A DNA stretch of 64,000 nt from Bacteroidota bacterium (GCA_016699635.1 CP064983.1:2232001-2296000); one strand, 5' to 3'. Counted from the stretch's first letter, positions 52,221 to 63,345 are shown. A program made the numbers and translations. Notes: generated by a model not told the origin, from the sequence alone.

Positions 52221-53042
52221 CTACTCTTTACTAACATCCTGCACACCCAGCAGGTCTTTGATTTTATTCATTTCATTTTGGATGCGTGCAACCGTGTTCG
52301 ATAGTTTTGGATTTTGCAATCCCGTATCAGGCATTTCATTGCTGATGTAGTTTACAAATCGCCACACTTCTTTTACATCATTAATTTTTACCTCATAAGG
52401 TTTGTAGGCAGGATTCAATGATTTAAGCAATAATTTTTTATTGCTGCTGATGTGATTGTAAACTACTTTAAACACTATGCCATCATCGTGTGTGAGTATG
52501 ATGTAGGCATTGCCATCTTTTATCTCCATCCAGTTTTCTACAAACTCTGCCGTAACAAACGATTTGTCCGGTATGGGCAGCATGCTGTCGCCACTAATCT
52601 GAAAGGTGCGGTATTTTCTGTCGTGCGAAAGGAAGGGCAGTTGAAATGTAGGTAGGTTGCGTATAAACTCCGGGTCGTTGTAGCCTGCAGTATATCCGGC
52701 TTTAGCTTTCACAGGCACCAACTCAATGTTTTCGCGGTTTCTGCTGTCAACCGTTGTTGCAAGAACCCTAAGCTTTGTGCCACGCACATAGGAGTCGTAG
52801 CCTAACTCCAGTTCGCGCAGTTGCAAGTCGCTGAGTTTACTCATGTCAACACGCAGCAAGGTGTCTATAGAAATTTTAAAATAATTAGAGAAATTTATCA
52901 GTGCCTCAACTGTAGGGTTGGCAATAGCGCCATTCTCATAGCTGTTTAATGTAGAGCGCGAAAATCCTAAGGCAAGTGATGCTACTTCCTGTGTACGCTT
53001 TTTGCGTTTGCGAAGTAGTTTTATGTTGGTGCAGAAATACAT
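52221..53042 (-). CDS. XRE-family transcriptional regulator with S24 peptidase-like domain
   Basis: A 273-residue LexA/CI-type repressor. Residues 5-65 are a helix-turn-helix (TQEVASLALGFSRSTLNSYE). The C-terminal S24 domain has a possible Ala-Gly self-cleavage site in VKAKAGYTAG, the nucleophile serine in ISGDSMLPIPD and a lysine in GIVFKVVYN. The tail 245-270 is helical. No phage genes lie near, so a cellular stress or SOS-like role is as likely as a prophage remnant. It is divergent from purN. Confidence 0.9.
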   Translation of the reverse strand: MYFCTNIKLLRKRKKRTQEVASLALGFSRSTLNSYENGAIANPTVEALINFSNYFKISIDTLLRVDMSKLSDLQLRELELGYDSYVRGTKLRVLATTVDSRNRENIELVPVKAKAGYTAGYNDPEFIRNLPTFQLPFLSHDRKYRTFQISGDSMLPIPDKSFVTAEFVENWMEIKDGNAYIILTHDDGIVFKVVYNHISSNKKLLLKSLNPAYKPYEVKINDVKEVWRFVNYISNEMPDTGLQNPKLSNTVARIQNEMNKIKDLLGVQDVSKE

Positions 53043-53180
53043 GTTATGTGGTTTAATGAATTTACTACAAATTTAATATACAGGCTATATAATAACCAAA
53101 TGAATGATTGTAATAATGCCAAAAAAATATCTAAGCCTATCATTTACAGAATGCTATTTTTACACGCTCATAATTGTGCA

Positions 53181-53768
53181 ATGAACAAAAAGCGAATAGC
53201 CATATTAGCATCGGGGTCGGGCACCAATGCCGAAAATATTGCTGCTTATTTTAAGAACAATGAATATGCAGAAGTGGCATTGATTCTCACCAATGTGGCA
53301 ACGGCAGGTGTGATAGTACGCGCACAGAAGTTAAACATTCCTTGTCTTTTTATGGACAAAAAAACTGTTAGCGATGCTAGTCTGATGCTTGATTTGTTAA
53401 AGCAACATAGCATTGATTTGGTTGTGCTTGCCGGATACCTAAAGCTGATGCCTGCCGAAGTTGTTTCAACTTTTCAGCATCGCATGATAAATATTCATCC
53501 TGCATTGCTGCCACTTTTCGGAGGCAAAGGCATGTATGGTCACAACGTTCATGAGGCAGTGTTGCAGGCAGGTGTTGCAGAAACGGGCATAACCATTCAC
53601 TACGTAAACAGCCGCTTTGACGAGGGTGAAATTATTTTTCAGAAAAGTATGCCTGTGCTACCTGACGACACGGCAGAGCGTATAGCGTCACGTATTCATC
53701 GTCTTGAATATGAGCATTACCCATCCGTAATTGAGCATTTGGCAAAGGGTTTATTTAAGGATAATTAA
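53181..53768 (+). CDS. purN: Phosphoribosylglycinamide formyltransferase
   Basis: About 195 residues. It uses 10-formyl-tetrahydrofolate to formylate GAR in purine synthesis. The start is ATG at 53181 (MNKKRIAILASGSGTNAENI); the frame is open upstream to 53046 but that part is not PurN-like. Marks are LASGSGTNAE, VVLAGYLKLMP, the catalytic NIHPALLP and ETGITIHYVNSRFDEGEII. The frame is intact. An EVE-domain gene follows after 50 bp. Confidence 0.94.
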   Translation: MNKKRIAILASGSGTNAENIAAYFKNNEYAEVALILTNVATAGVIVRAQKLNIPCLFMDKKTVSDASLMLDLLKQHSIDLVVLAGYLKLMPAEVVSTFQHRMINIHPALLPLFGGKGMYGHNVHEAVLQAGVAETGITIHYVNSRFDEGEIIFQKSMPVLPDDTAERIASRIHRLEYEHYPSVIEHLAKGLFKDN

Positions 53769-53818
53769 CAAATCCGTATTCGATTATTTTTATTTCTTTG
53801 TCCGACTTTAAAAATAGT

Positions 53819-54223
53819 ATGCAGTTTTGGCTGGTAAAATCAGAGCCGTTTAAATATTCGTGGGAGCAGTTTGTTGCCGATGGAAAAACATTTTGGGACG
53901 GTGTGCGCAACAACGCTGCACGGCTGCATTTACTTGCCATGAAAAAAGGCGATCAGGTTTTGTTTTATCACAGCAATGAAGGCCTTGCCGTTATGGGTAT
54001 TGCTAAAGTTGAAAAGACAGCATATACCGATCCCACTGCTGACGATACACGTTGGGTAGGTGTGGAGTTGACACCATTCAAAGCATTGAAGAAGCCTGTA
54101 ACATTGGCACAGGTAAAAGATGATGCACGGTTGAAAGATATTGCATTGGTGCGCATAGGCCGCCTGTCGGTAATGCCACTTAAAAAAGAAGAGTTTAATG
54201 TAATTTTAGAATTAAGTAAATAG
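53819..54223 (+). CDS. EVE domain-containing protein
   Basis: A 134-residue protein that is a single EVE domain (PUA-like fold): MQFWLVKSEPFKYSWEQFV, WDGVRNNAARLHL, KKGDQVLFYHSNEG, RWVGVELTPFKAL and ALVRIGRLSVMPL. EVE proteins bind modified bases in DNA or RNA. The ATG at 53819 is chosen because homologues begin at MQFWLVK. It sits between purN and a TonB receptor gene, 5 bp before the latter, with no restriction genes near. Confidence 0.92.
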   Translation: MQFWLVKSEPFKYSWEQFVADGKTFWDGVRNNAARLHLLAMKKGDQVLFYHSNEGLAVMGIAKVEKTAYTDPTADDTRWVGVELTPFKALKKPVTLAQVKDDARLKDIALVRIGRLSVMPLKKEEFNVILELSK

Positions 54224-54228
54224 TTTTT

Positions 54229-56532
54229 ATGACGATAAAAAGATTTTTTTTAGCTGCTTTCTGTATGCTTGCCGTTTCTCTGGTAAATGCACAAACAGCC
54301 ACCATCAAAGGGTTTGTTTATGCTGCAGAAAATGGTGAGCCTGTTCCCTTTGCAAGTGTTTTTCTGAAGGGAACAACCTTTGCCTCTTTTACAGACATTA
54401 ACGGTTATTATTCCATGGTGAAAATTCCTCCAGGAAAATACCGCGTAATGGCAACAACATTAGGCTACGACACTGCTTTTGCAGATGTTGATCTTGTTGC
54501 CGATGAAATGGAAAACCGTAAATTAGTGATGAAGAAAAAAAATGTGGAGTTGAAACAGGTTGAGGTATCGGCAGAGAGACAAACAAAAAAAACAGAAGTT
54601 AAAATTGCAGTAGAGTCTGTAACACCTCAGGAAATTAAATCTCTGCCAAGTCTTGGTGCCGAAGGTGATTTGGTACAGTACATGCAGGTAGTGCCCGGTG
54701 TTGTAAGCAGTGGCGATCAGGGAGGGCAATTGTATATCCGCGGAGGAACTCCTGTACAAAACAAAGTGTTGCTCGATGGTATGGTCATCTACAATCCGTT
54801 TCATAGCATTGGCTTGTTTAGTGTGTTTGATACAGACATTTTAAAAAATACCGATGTTTATACTGCAGGTTTTGGTGCGCAATATGGTGGACGCATTTCA
54901 TCAGTGATGGACATCACCACACGCGATGGAAATAAAAAACGTATTGGCGGAAAAGTTTCTGCAGGCACATTCCTTTCTAAAGTTTTGTTAGAAGGTCCGA
55001 TAAAGAAAGCTAAAGACGAAAATGACGGAACAGCGTCTTTCATTCTTTCAGTAAAAAATTCCTACCTCGACCAGACTTCAAAAAGTATTTACAAATATGC
55101 TTCCGATGACGGCTTGCCGTATTCTTTCAATGATATTTATGGAAAAGTGGTTGTCAACAGTGCAAGCGGAAGTAAGGTTAGCTTTTTCGGATTTAATTTT
55201 CAAGATAAAGTAAATTACAGCAAGGTAGCAAAATACGACTGGAGTTCTTCCGGTGGTGGAATGAACTTTGTGTTGGTGCCCGGTGCATCAAAAGTATTGC
55301 TGCGTGGTAACCTCGCTTTCTCCAGCTATAAAATTAAGCTTACAGAAGCCGAAGAAAAACCACGCTCCAGCTTAGTGAATGGATTTAACATGGGCTTTAA
55401 CTGGCTTTACTTTTTAAATAATGACGAAATTAATTATGGTATTGAAGTGCAAGGCTTCAAAACCGATTTCGAATATTTTAATTATGCCAAGAGACAAATC
55501 AATCAGACAGAAAACACTACTGAAATCGGAATCTTCTTTCGCTACAAAAAAATCATCAATAAACTCATCATTGATCCTTCCGTTCGCTTGCAGTATTATG
55601 CATCCATCTCTGAATTTTCTCCTGAACCTCGCCTTGGAATTAAATACAACCTGAGCGACAACATCAGACTTAAAGCTGCCGGTGGACTGTATGCTCAAAA
55701 TCTTATTGCTGCCAACAGCGACCGCGATGTGGTAAACTTTTTCTATGGTTTCCTTTCTGCACCTGATGATTTACCTTCTGAGTTTGATGGAAAATCCGTT
55801 AAGAAAAAACTGCAGCTTGCACGTCATGCAGTTGTTGGTGTTGAATATGATATCAGCAAACATTTTGATATTAACATCGAAGGCTACATTAAAGATTTTA
55901 ATCAGCTTACCAATATCAACCGCGACAAGGTTTATGATGACACTGCAAACAACTTCGACAAGCCCGACTCCGTTAAGAAAAGTTTTATCATCGAAAAAGG
56001 ATTTACACAAGGTGTTGACGTTGTTTTGAAATATGAATACAGAAGAATGTATGCATGGCTCGTTTATTCTTTGGGATTCAGCACACGCAATACAGGCAAC
56101 TACGAATATGCTCCACATTTCGACAGACGACATAATATCAATATCATCGGCTCTTATAAGTTAGGTAAAAAACTCGACTGGGAAGTTGATGCCCGCTGGA
56201 ATTTCGGATCAGGTTTTCCTGTAACTTTAAATCAGGGATTTTATCCTTATCTCAATTTTCAGGATGGACTTGCTACTGACTATACTCAGAACAATGGCGA
56301 AATGGGTGTGCTCTACGGACCATTAAATGAGTCGCGATTACCGACCTATCATCGTCTCGATATTTCAATCAAGAAAATTTTCTATCTTGCCCGACACAGT
56401 GAGCTGGAAGTGGTGGCAAGTGTTGTCAATGTTTATAATCGTAAAAATGTGTTTTATGTTGATCGCATCAGACACAATGTGGTAAATCAATTGCCAATAA
56501 TGCCATCATTGGGAGCATCGCTCACGTTTTAA
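54229..56532 (+). CDS. TonB-dependent receptor with carboxypeptidase regulatory-like N-terminal domain
   Basis: A 767-residue outer-membrane transporter. The signal peptide (FFLAAFCMLAVSLVNA) is followed by a CarboxypepD_reg-like domain (about 24-110, IKGFVYAAENGEPVPFASV), a plug domain with GGQLYIRGGTPVQNKVLLDG and VYTAGFGAQYGGRISSVMD, and a 22-strand barrel whose last strand ends IMPSLGASLTF. No SusD or TonB-box partner genes lie beside it, so a siderophore, metal or peptide substrate is as likely as a glycan. The frame is intact. Confidence 0.93.
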   Translation: MTIKRFFLAAFCMLAVSLVNAQTATIKGFVYAAENGEPVPFASVFLKGTTFASFTDINGYYSMVKIPPGKYRVMATTLGYDTAFADVDLVADEMENRKLVMKKKNVELKQVEVSAERQTKKTEVKIAVESVTPQEIKSLPSLGAEGDLVQYMQVVPGVVSSGDQGGQLYIRGGTPVQNKVLLDGMVIYNPFHSIGLFSVFDTDILKNTDVYTAGFGAQYGGRISSVMDITTRDGNKKRIGGKVSAGTFLSKVLLEGPIKKAKDENDGTASFILSVKNSYLDQTSKSIYKYASDDGLPYSFNDIYGKVVVNSASGSKVSFFGFNFQDKVNYSKVAKYDWSSSGGGMNFVLVPGASKVLLRGNLAFSSYKIKLTEAEEKPRSSLVNGFNMGFNWLYFLNNDEINYGIEVQGFKTDFEYFNYAKRQINQTENTTEIGIFFRYKKIINKLIIDPSVRLQYYASISEFSPEPRLGIKYNLSDNIRLKAAGGLYAQNLIAANSDRDVVNFFYGFLSAPDDLPSEFDGKSVKKKLQLARHAVVGVEYDISKHFDINIEGYIKDFNQLTNINRDKVYDDTANNFDKPDSVKKSFIIEKGFTQGVDVVLKYEYRRMYAWLVYSLGFSTRNTGNYEYAPHFDRRHNINIIGSYKLGKKLDWEVDARWNFGSGFPVTLNQGFYPYLNFQDGLATDYTQNNGEMGVLYGPLNESRLPTYHRLDISIKKIFYLARHSELEVVASVVNVYNRKNVFYVDRIRHNVVNQLPIMPSLGASLTF

Positions 56533-56544
56533 TTTTGCAATGTC

Positions 56545-57448
56545 ATGCTGCGTATTTTATTGACAGGAAGTAATGGATTGCTGGGGCAGAAAATTGTTTA
56601 TGCAGCTATAAAGCATAGCGACATACAACTGCTTGCAACTTCTAAAGGTGAAAACCGTTTGCATACAAAAGCAGGCTATGACTATGTTTCAATGGATATT
56701 ACCAATGCTGATGAAGTAACTGCCATTGTTGAGAATTTTAAGCCGCATTGTATCATCAACACTGCTGCAATGACCAATGTTGATGCCTGCGAAAAAGATC
56801 AGGAAAATTGCTGGAAGATGAATGTAGAAGCAGTCAGGACAATGACTGAACTGTGTCAACTTCATGACATACATTTTATTCATCTGAGTACCGATTTTGT
56901 TTTTGATGGTGAAAAAGGGCAACTACAGCGAAGAAGATGCCCCCAATCCGTTGAGTCATTATGCCCGCAGTAAATTTGAATCGGAAAAAGTTGTGCAGCA
57001 AGCAGAAATAGATTCTGCTATTTTACGTACAATCATCATTTATGGAGTAGTGGATGACAAGCAAAGAAGTAATGTTGTTATCTGGACAATAAACTCACTG
57101 CGTCAGCAAAAAAATATCAATGTCATCAGCGATCAGATGCGCTCACCTACACTTGCCGAAGATCTTGCTGATGCCTGCCTGCAGGCTGCATTAAAACGCG
57201 CAACAGGAATATATCATGTATCCGGCAGTGAAACTATGAGCATTCTTGAAATGGTAAACCGTACAGCAGATTTTTTTCAGCTGGATAAAAAATATATTCA
57301 TCCCATCACTACTGCTCAACTCAATCAACCTGCAAAACGTCCTTTGCTAACAGGTTTTAATATTGATAAAGCAAAACGTGAATTAAACTTTCAGCCTCAC
57401 ACCTTGCAGCAAGGTTTGGAAATTGTAAAGAGTCAATTAGAAAATTAA
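56545..57448 (+). CDS. SDR-family NAD(P)-dependent sugar reductase, RfbD-like, frameshifted
   Basis: About 300 residues, similar to dTDP-4-dehydrorhamnose reductases. The Rossmann start is LLTGSNGLLGQKIV; NTAAMTNVDACEKD, STDFVFDGEKG and the catalytic Y-x-x-x-K as Y-A-R-S-K follow. The frame is lost at A5GGG (56912-56919) and resumes as NYSEEDAPNPLSHYARSK to the TAA at 57448. The C-terminal half has the substrate domain with RSPTLAEDLADACLQAALK. True dTDP-rhamnose synthesis is not shown, since no other rml gene is near. It converges with dnaB. Confidence 0.87.
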
Positions 57449-57454
57449 GTCAGA

Positions 57455-59024
57455 CTAAAAAGGATCTTCGTCAGGCATGTCGTTCATTTTTGAACCACGT
57501 GTGTAACGATTCTCTGCTTCAACATTCGGATTAGGTATTCTAACCTTATTGCTTTCATCAGTATAGCCATATATTGCTTTATCTTGTGGTGTCTGATTTT
57601 CTAGCTCACGGTCTTTAAACTTAGTATATTGACCAATAAAGGTGAGTTTAACGGTATTTAAAGAACCATTTCTGTTTTTGGCAATAATAATTTCTGCAGT
57701 ATTTTTTTGTTGAATGGCCTTCATCATCTACATCCATACCATAATATTCCGGGCGGTAAATAAACATTACCATATCAGCATCCTGCTCAATAGCTCCTGA
57801 CTCACGAAGGTCGCTCAATTGCGGGCGCTTAGAAGCTGTTCCGCGCTTTTCTACTTCACGACTCAACTGCGACAAACAAATTATCGGAACTTCTAATTCT
57901 TTAGCTATAGCTTTTAATGAACGCGAAATGGTACTGATTTCCTGCTCACGGTTTCCATTACGATTGTCTGTTCCTGCCACCATCAATTGCATATAATCAA
58001 TAATGATGAGTTGTACTTTCTTTTCTGCAACAAGTCTTCTGCACTTGGCACGAAGTTCAAAAACCGATAATGCCGGGGTATCATCAATAAAAATAGGTGC
58101 ATCAGAAAGCGGAGCGATTTTGCTGTTTAGCTGTTGCCATTGATGTTCTGCAAGTTGCCCTTTTCTGATGGCTTCTGAAGTTATTTCTGCCTGTGAAGAA
58201 AGCAAACGGTTTACCAACTGAACACTTGACATCTCCAATGAGAAAAACGCAACCGGTCTGTTGAATTGTAATGCGGCATTGGCTGCTAACGATAGGGTAA
58301 AGGCTGTTTTTCCCATACCCGGTCTTGCAGCAACAATTATCAAATCAGATTTTTGCCATCCTGCTGTTATACGATCTAAGTCAGTAAAGCCACTTTCTAC
58401 TCCTGTAATGCCTTGTGTTTGTTTTGATGCAATTTCTATTTCCCTAATGGCTTTGGTAATAAGAGAATTCATGTTTTCGTAATTTCTGCGAATGTTTCCT
58501 TCTGCAATTGAAAATAAATTTTTCTCTGCATCGTCCAGCATCTTCAAAACATCTGATGTGTCTTCATAAGCACTCTTTATAGTTTCACTCGAAATACGAA
58601 TCAACTCACGCTGAATAAATTTTTGAAGGATAATCCGCGCATGATATTCAATGTTAGCCGCAGAAGCAATTCTGTTGGTCAACTGTGTAATATAAAATGC
58701 ACCACCTACTAATTCTAAATCGCCTGCTTTTTTTAGCGCATGAGTTACTGTTAGAATATCTATGGGCTCAGCTTTATTAAAAAGATCATGTATGACTTTA
58801 AATATCTTCTGATGCGCTTCTTTATAGAAAGCTTCTGTATGTAAAATATCTATAACAGCAGTGAGTGCATTTTTTTCAAGCATTAATGCGCCTAATACTG
58901 CTTCTTCCATATCCACAGCCTGTGGTGGAATTTTGCCTAATCCTAATGCAATCTGTTGATTTGTTAACGACTTGGGAGCTACTTTCTTTTTTGCACTCCT
59001 GCCTGCTTCCACATTTTCTTCCAT
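57455..59024 (-). CDS. dnaB: Replicative DNA helicase DnaB, frameshifted at A7
   Basis: About 522 residues. The N-terminal domain begins about residue 33 (PPQAVDMEEAVLGALMLEK), the RecA core has Walker A AARPGMGKTAF, EMSSVQLVNRLL, the B box IIIDYMQLM and SQLSREVEKR. The minus-strand A7 (57702-57708) puts the end out of frame; with A6 it reads HSTKNTAEIIIAKNRNGS. The C-terminus adds about 60 residues (MNDMPDEDPF). Such an essential gene is very unlikely to be truly broken, so this site tests the quality of the sequence. Confidence 0.93.
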
Positions 59025-59121
59025 GCAGCAAATTTAGTCAATTGCCACGCCCCCTTCTCCGAAAATATTTTTAAATAATTTTCAACACGTATTTAACAGA
59101 AAAATTTTGTATGCAAAAAAA

Positions 59122-61043
59122 TTAATGAACTGATAATATAGTGATTTCTGTTCTTCTGTTTTTTGCCTTTCCTTCCTCAGTTGTATTATCTGACACAGGT
59201 TTTGTTTCTCCATAACCCCTGGAAATCAATCGCGATGCTTCAATGCCTGATGTAATAAGATAATCACAAACCGATTTTGCTCGCTTGTCAGACAACAGCA
59301 TGTTTGCTTTGTCATCACCTACATTATCAGTATGCCCTCCAATTTCAAGTTTTGCAATGGCATTACTTTTAATAAAACTCACCAGTTTATTTAACTCTGT
59401 TTTTGATTCAGGTTTTAGTTCTGCAGAATTGGTGTCAAAGAAAATATTATTCAAAGCCATGGTGCTGCCATCTTTCACGGGTTTAAGTCTTACTATCAAC
59501 TGCTTTGCATTTTAATATCCGATGGTTTATCCATTTCAAAATGATCGGAGTAGAAAAGATATTTTCGCTTCGACACATTAAGCATATAATTTTTTCCATA
59601 AGGCAAGGTCACCATAAACTCTCCTGTGTTTTTGTCAGAATAAGATTCTACAACTGTCTTGCCCGATTCAATATCAATGATTTCAAATTTTGCATCGGCA
59701 GGTTTTTTTGTTTCATCATCATACACATATCCTATTGCATAACTCACAGGGTCTGGTTTAATTTTATCATACAAGTCGAAACTGTAAATATCCAAACCTC
59801 CTAATCCACCTTCTCTGTTGCTGCTGAAATAGGCTTTATCGCCCGAAGGACTTACAATCAATCCTGCTTCATTGGCAAATGTATTTATTGGATATCCTAA
59901 GTTTACTGCTTTGCCCCACTGACCATCAGCCTGGCGTTTACTCATAAAGATATCTGAGCCTCCCATGCCCGGCCATCCGTCAGAAACAAAATATAACGTT
60001 TGATTATCCGGGTGAATAAATACGGCTTCTTCTTTTCCTGCTGTGTTGATGTTGTTGTTTAGTTTCACCGGTGTACTCCATCCTTTTTCACTCACCTCAC
60101 TCATAAAAATGTCCTGATCGTTGGTGCGGCTGTTGCTGCCACGAACAAAGTATAAGGTCTTGCCATCACTCGAAAAAGAAGGTTGCGATTCCCATGCACC
60201 TGTGTTCACTGGCGAGCCAAGATTGATTGGCTTTCCCCATACATCACCAAATTTTCTGGAGTAATAAATATCACATGAACCTTTACTTTCAGGTCGGTCA
60301 CATGCCGTAAAAAATATCAGTTGGCCATCAGCACTGTATGATGGTGCTCCTTCATTTAACTCTGTATTTACCGGTGCACCCACATTTTTTGCCTTACCCC
60401 AACTGCTGTCCTGCTGCAAAGTGCTTATATAAAAATCTTCCTGTCATTCGTAAATATCGCTCTTAATCTTTCGTGTAAATAACATTCGTTTACTATCTAC
60501 TGTAATAGAAGGAAAATATTCATCCATATCTGAATTTATACCTGCACCTGCATTTACCGGTGAAAAAGGTACAGGATGTTGCAGTGCATCTTTTGCAAAT
60601 TCACAGGATGCTATCAGGTTTTTTGCTTCTTCTTTCTTGTCAGGTTTTGCAGTTTCCATTTTCACAAATTCATTGAAGTGAACCAATGCATCATCATATC
60701 TTCCTGATTCCAATTCATACCTTCCTAATGCATAAAAATTGTTTGGGAAAAAACGAGGGTTTATTGCAACAGCTTTTTTATAAGCTTCAATAGCGGCAGG
60801 TATGTTATTGTTGTCGGCTTGCAAATCGCCAAGAAGCATGTATGCTTCAATAAAATTCGGATCAGCTTTAATGGCATTTTCTGTTTCGGAAATTGCTTTG
60901 GCTGTCTGCCTCGAATCATAATATTTTAAAGCCTGTTCAATATTTTTCACAGCTCTTGACGAAGTTGAAGTATAGGTTTGTTTTTGTGCAAATGCTGCAC
61001 TGACAAAAAATGCAAATATTAAAACCAAAAATTGTTTAATCAT
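59122..61043 (-). CDS. OmpA-family protein with TPR and PD40 repeats, frameshift and in-frame stop
   Basis: About 640 residues. The ATG at 61043 opens a signal peptide (MIKQFLVLIFAFFVSAAFAQ). Residues 25-150 are TPR helices (YMLLGDLQADNNNIPAAIE). Next come PD40/WD-like blades (GAPSYSADGQLIFFTA, QPSFSSDGKTLYFVRGS, SPSGDKAYFSSN), a CarboxypepD-like domain, and a C-terminal OmpA domain (NIFFDTNSAEL, IGGHTDNVGDD, RGYGETKPV) that binds peptidoglycan. A TGA at 60444-60446 stands in frame in SDIYE-stop-QEDFYIS, and a base is missing in T4 at 59510-59513. This is a PorE/PG-anchoring type layout, common with T9SS, but the role is inferred. Confidence 0.85.
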
Positions 61044-61309
61044 TACCTGATAATTTATTGCAAATATAAAAACAGAACGCACTTATTATATGAAAGTATG
61101 GTGTGAATCAGTGTGTCACAAAAATTATTTTATCAGAAACTGATATCGCCATTGAGTTGATAGTAGTTGTAATAGAATCAGAATACCGCATAAAAGTATT
61201 CAGAATGGTGATTTATGAGGAAGTTTTCTTATTACTTTTGAGTTTTAAAATGAAATTTTAAATGTTCTTATTTGAATACTTATGTTAATGATAATTCATT
61301 CAAATTAAA

Positions 61310-62120
61310 GTGACAAAGTCCAGTAATATTTATATTCCAAACAATGAAGTCGAAAAGACATTCATAAAATGTATTTGGCGACTTTCAGAATATGATATTC
61401 AGGAAAGAAAAGAAATTATCCTTCCCAAAGGTACAGTTGAAATTATTTTTAATTTTTCTGATAAAATCAACTACTTCAGTCCTTCATATAAAATTGAAAA
61501 ATCACTACCTGATGTCTTTGTAAATGGAATTAATTTTAAGCCATTCGAACTTACTAAAACCAAACAACAAAAATTTCTGGGAGTACAATTGAACAGTATC
61601 GGGCTGCGATTACTTTTTTAAAATTCCGTCTTTTGAGTTGAATAACATTGTTTGCGATGGAAATGATATTTGTAAACAACTCAGTAACCTTGCTAATGAT
61701 TTAAATGGAGAGGAGGAATTTAGTCAACAGGTTAAAATTATTTTATCGTGGATTAGAAACACAGTTTCTTTTAATCAAATTAAGTATGCAACAAGCCGTG
61801 CTGAAAAGTTAACAAGTTGTATTTGTTATAATAATCTCACAGTAAAAAAGTTAAGTAAAGAAATAGGTTTGTCAGAACGCCAACTAAGCAGGTTCTCGAA
61901 TGATTGGTTGGGGATGAGCACAGAACAATTTATTCATTACAGAAAGTATCTTAATTGCTTAAATCTGCTTCACCAATCAAAACAAAACCTCACAGCATTG
62001 GGCATGCAGGCAGGGTATTACGACCAATCACATTTTATTCATCAGTTTAAATCATTTACTGACATGACGCCCCGCCAATACAGAGAAGCAAAGACAGATT
62101 TGCCTGGACATATTTATTAA
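61310..62120 (+). CDS. AraC-family transcriptional regulator, frameshifted
   Basis: About 270 residues. The N-terminal domain (ILPKGTVEIIFNFSD, KFLGVQLNSIGL) is the DUF6597-like sensor region seen in Bacteroidota AraC proteins. The frame is lost in T6 (61614-61619) and resumes as FKIPSFELNNIV. The C-terminal double helix-turn-helix shows VKKLSKEIGLSERQLSR and AGYYDQSHFIHQFKSFTDMT, ending PRQYRE. The start is GTG at 61310; no better ATG is seen. The O-methyltransferase gene 83 bp downstream is a likely target. Confidence 0.87.
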
Positions 62121-62203
62121 GCACATGGAATGTCCGAATTGTACAATTTTTATTTTTATTTCTTTTTGAATTTTGCTGTTAACTTTTTCTAAACAGCTAA
62201 ATC

Positions 62204-63238
62204 ATGATTTATAAATTCTCACTCATTGAAAAAATACTTTTGTCAAACGACATCATTCCGCATCCCTTTGCTGATGCATCCTTTTCCGTAGGGCTGTCTC
62301 TGGCGTTAGGAAGTGCTATAAAGCTGAAAATTGCAGATCAACTCTCTACAGACTTTAAAGAAGTGAGACAAATTGCAAAAGAAGCAAGTGTGAGTGAGGT
62401 AGGAGCAGAGTTGACTCTTGATTGTTTAGATGCTTTAGGATATGTTCAGAAGAAGGGTTCTCAGTATGCTTTCACAAAAAGAGGGTTTAAGAATTTGTCA
62501 ACGCAATCTCCTGATAATTTCAGGTATTTTATTTTGTTCTGTGATAATTTGTATAAAGGTTATTTAAGCTTAGACGAAACTATTCGATTGGGTAAAAGTG
62601 CTAAGGCTGATTTATTGAGTATGACAGATTATGATTGGGAGTTGTTTTCGAGAGCAATGATTGATATTTCTAAAACGAATTATAAAGAAGTAGTGGGCAA
62701 AATTCCGGTTTCAAAGTCTGCAACAAAACTCCTTGACCTGGGCGGCTTGCATGGCTTATACAGTATTGAACTCTGTAAACGAAATCCAAGTCTTAAAGCA
62801 ACTATTGTTGATTTGCCTCCGGTAAAGAAATATGCTGACGAATGTATTGCCAAGTATAATGCTTCAGGAAATGTTTCTTTTCTTCCTGCAGATTTTATGA
62901 AAGACGATATTCCAATGGGTGTTGATGTTATTCTCGCATTTAATATTATTCACGGTTTCAATCCTTCAGAGAATGAAATATTAGCAAAGAAGGTATTTGA
63001 TTCACTGAATGCAGGAGGCATTTTTATTATTCTTGATCAGATTAAAGGTATTGGAGGAAACTCTCAGATGTCGAAGGCAACCACTTCTTATATGGCTTTA
63101 AATTTACTACATGAGGCAGGAGGAAAAACTTATTCCAAGTCAGAAATTGATATTTACACAAGTAAAGTTGGTTTCAGGAAGACAGAATTAAAAAAACTAC
63201 ATGCTCCGGGTTTTGGATTGATAATTTGCTATAAATAA
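62204..63238 (+). CDS. SAM-dependent O-methyltransferase-like protein (methyltransferase family 2)
   Basis: A 344-residue protein. The N-terminal 110 residues form a winged-helix dimerisation domain (VRQIAKEASVSEVGAELTLD, LGYVQKKGSQYAFTKRG). The C-terminal Rossmann fold has the SAM motif LLDLGGLHGLYSIELC, the acidic ATIVDLPP and DVILAFNIIHGF, as in small-molecule O-methyltransferases. The usual catalytic histidine region is present as IIHGF. Substrate unknown. It follows the AraC gene by 83 bp. The frame is intact. Confidence 0.88.
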   Translation: MIYKFSLIEKILLSNDIIPHPFADASFSVGLSLALGSAIKLKIADQLSTDFKEVRQIAKEASVSEVGAELTLDCLDALGYVQKKGSQYAFTKRGFKNLSTQSPDNFRYFILFCDNLYKGYLSLDETIRLGKSAKADLLSMTDYDWELFSRAMIDISKTNYKEVVGKIPVSKSATKLLDLGGLHGLYSIELCKRNPSLKATIVDLPPVKKYADECIAKYNASGNVSFLPADFMKDDIPMGVDVILAFNIIHGFNPSENEILAKKVFDSLNAGGIFIILDQIKGIGGNSQMSKATTSYMALNLLHEAGGKTYSKSEIDIYTSKVGFRKTELKKLHAPGFGLIICYK

Positions 63239-63345
63239 GGAGATTTCTTAAGGTAAGTTATTTTACAGAAGGCTACTTCGTAAATGGTAATACCGTTAGT
63301 TGAAAAGATACAATTTGCGCTACTTTGATTGGGTTTTGAAATAAA

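Noticed and set aside
52221..53042. Prophage or genomic island marked by the S24 repressor
   Set aside because: No integrase, structural, lysis or replication phage genes are near, and flanks are core genes (yajQ, purN).
53046..53180. N-terminal extension of PurN
   Set aside because: The frame is open but the text is not PurN-like; PurN homologues begin at the MNKKRIAILASGSGT segment.
57702..57708. A7 in dnaB as a programmed -1 frameshift site
   Set aside because: A_AAA_AAA resembles a slippery heptamer, but dnaB is not known to use one, and many other genes here are broken at unrelated sequences, so error is simpler.
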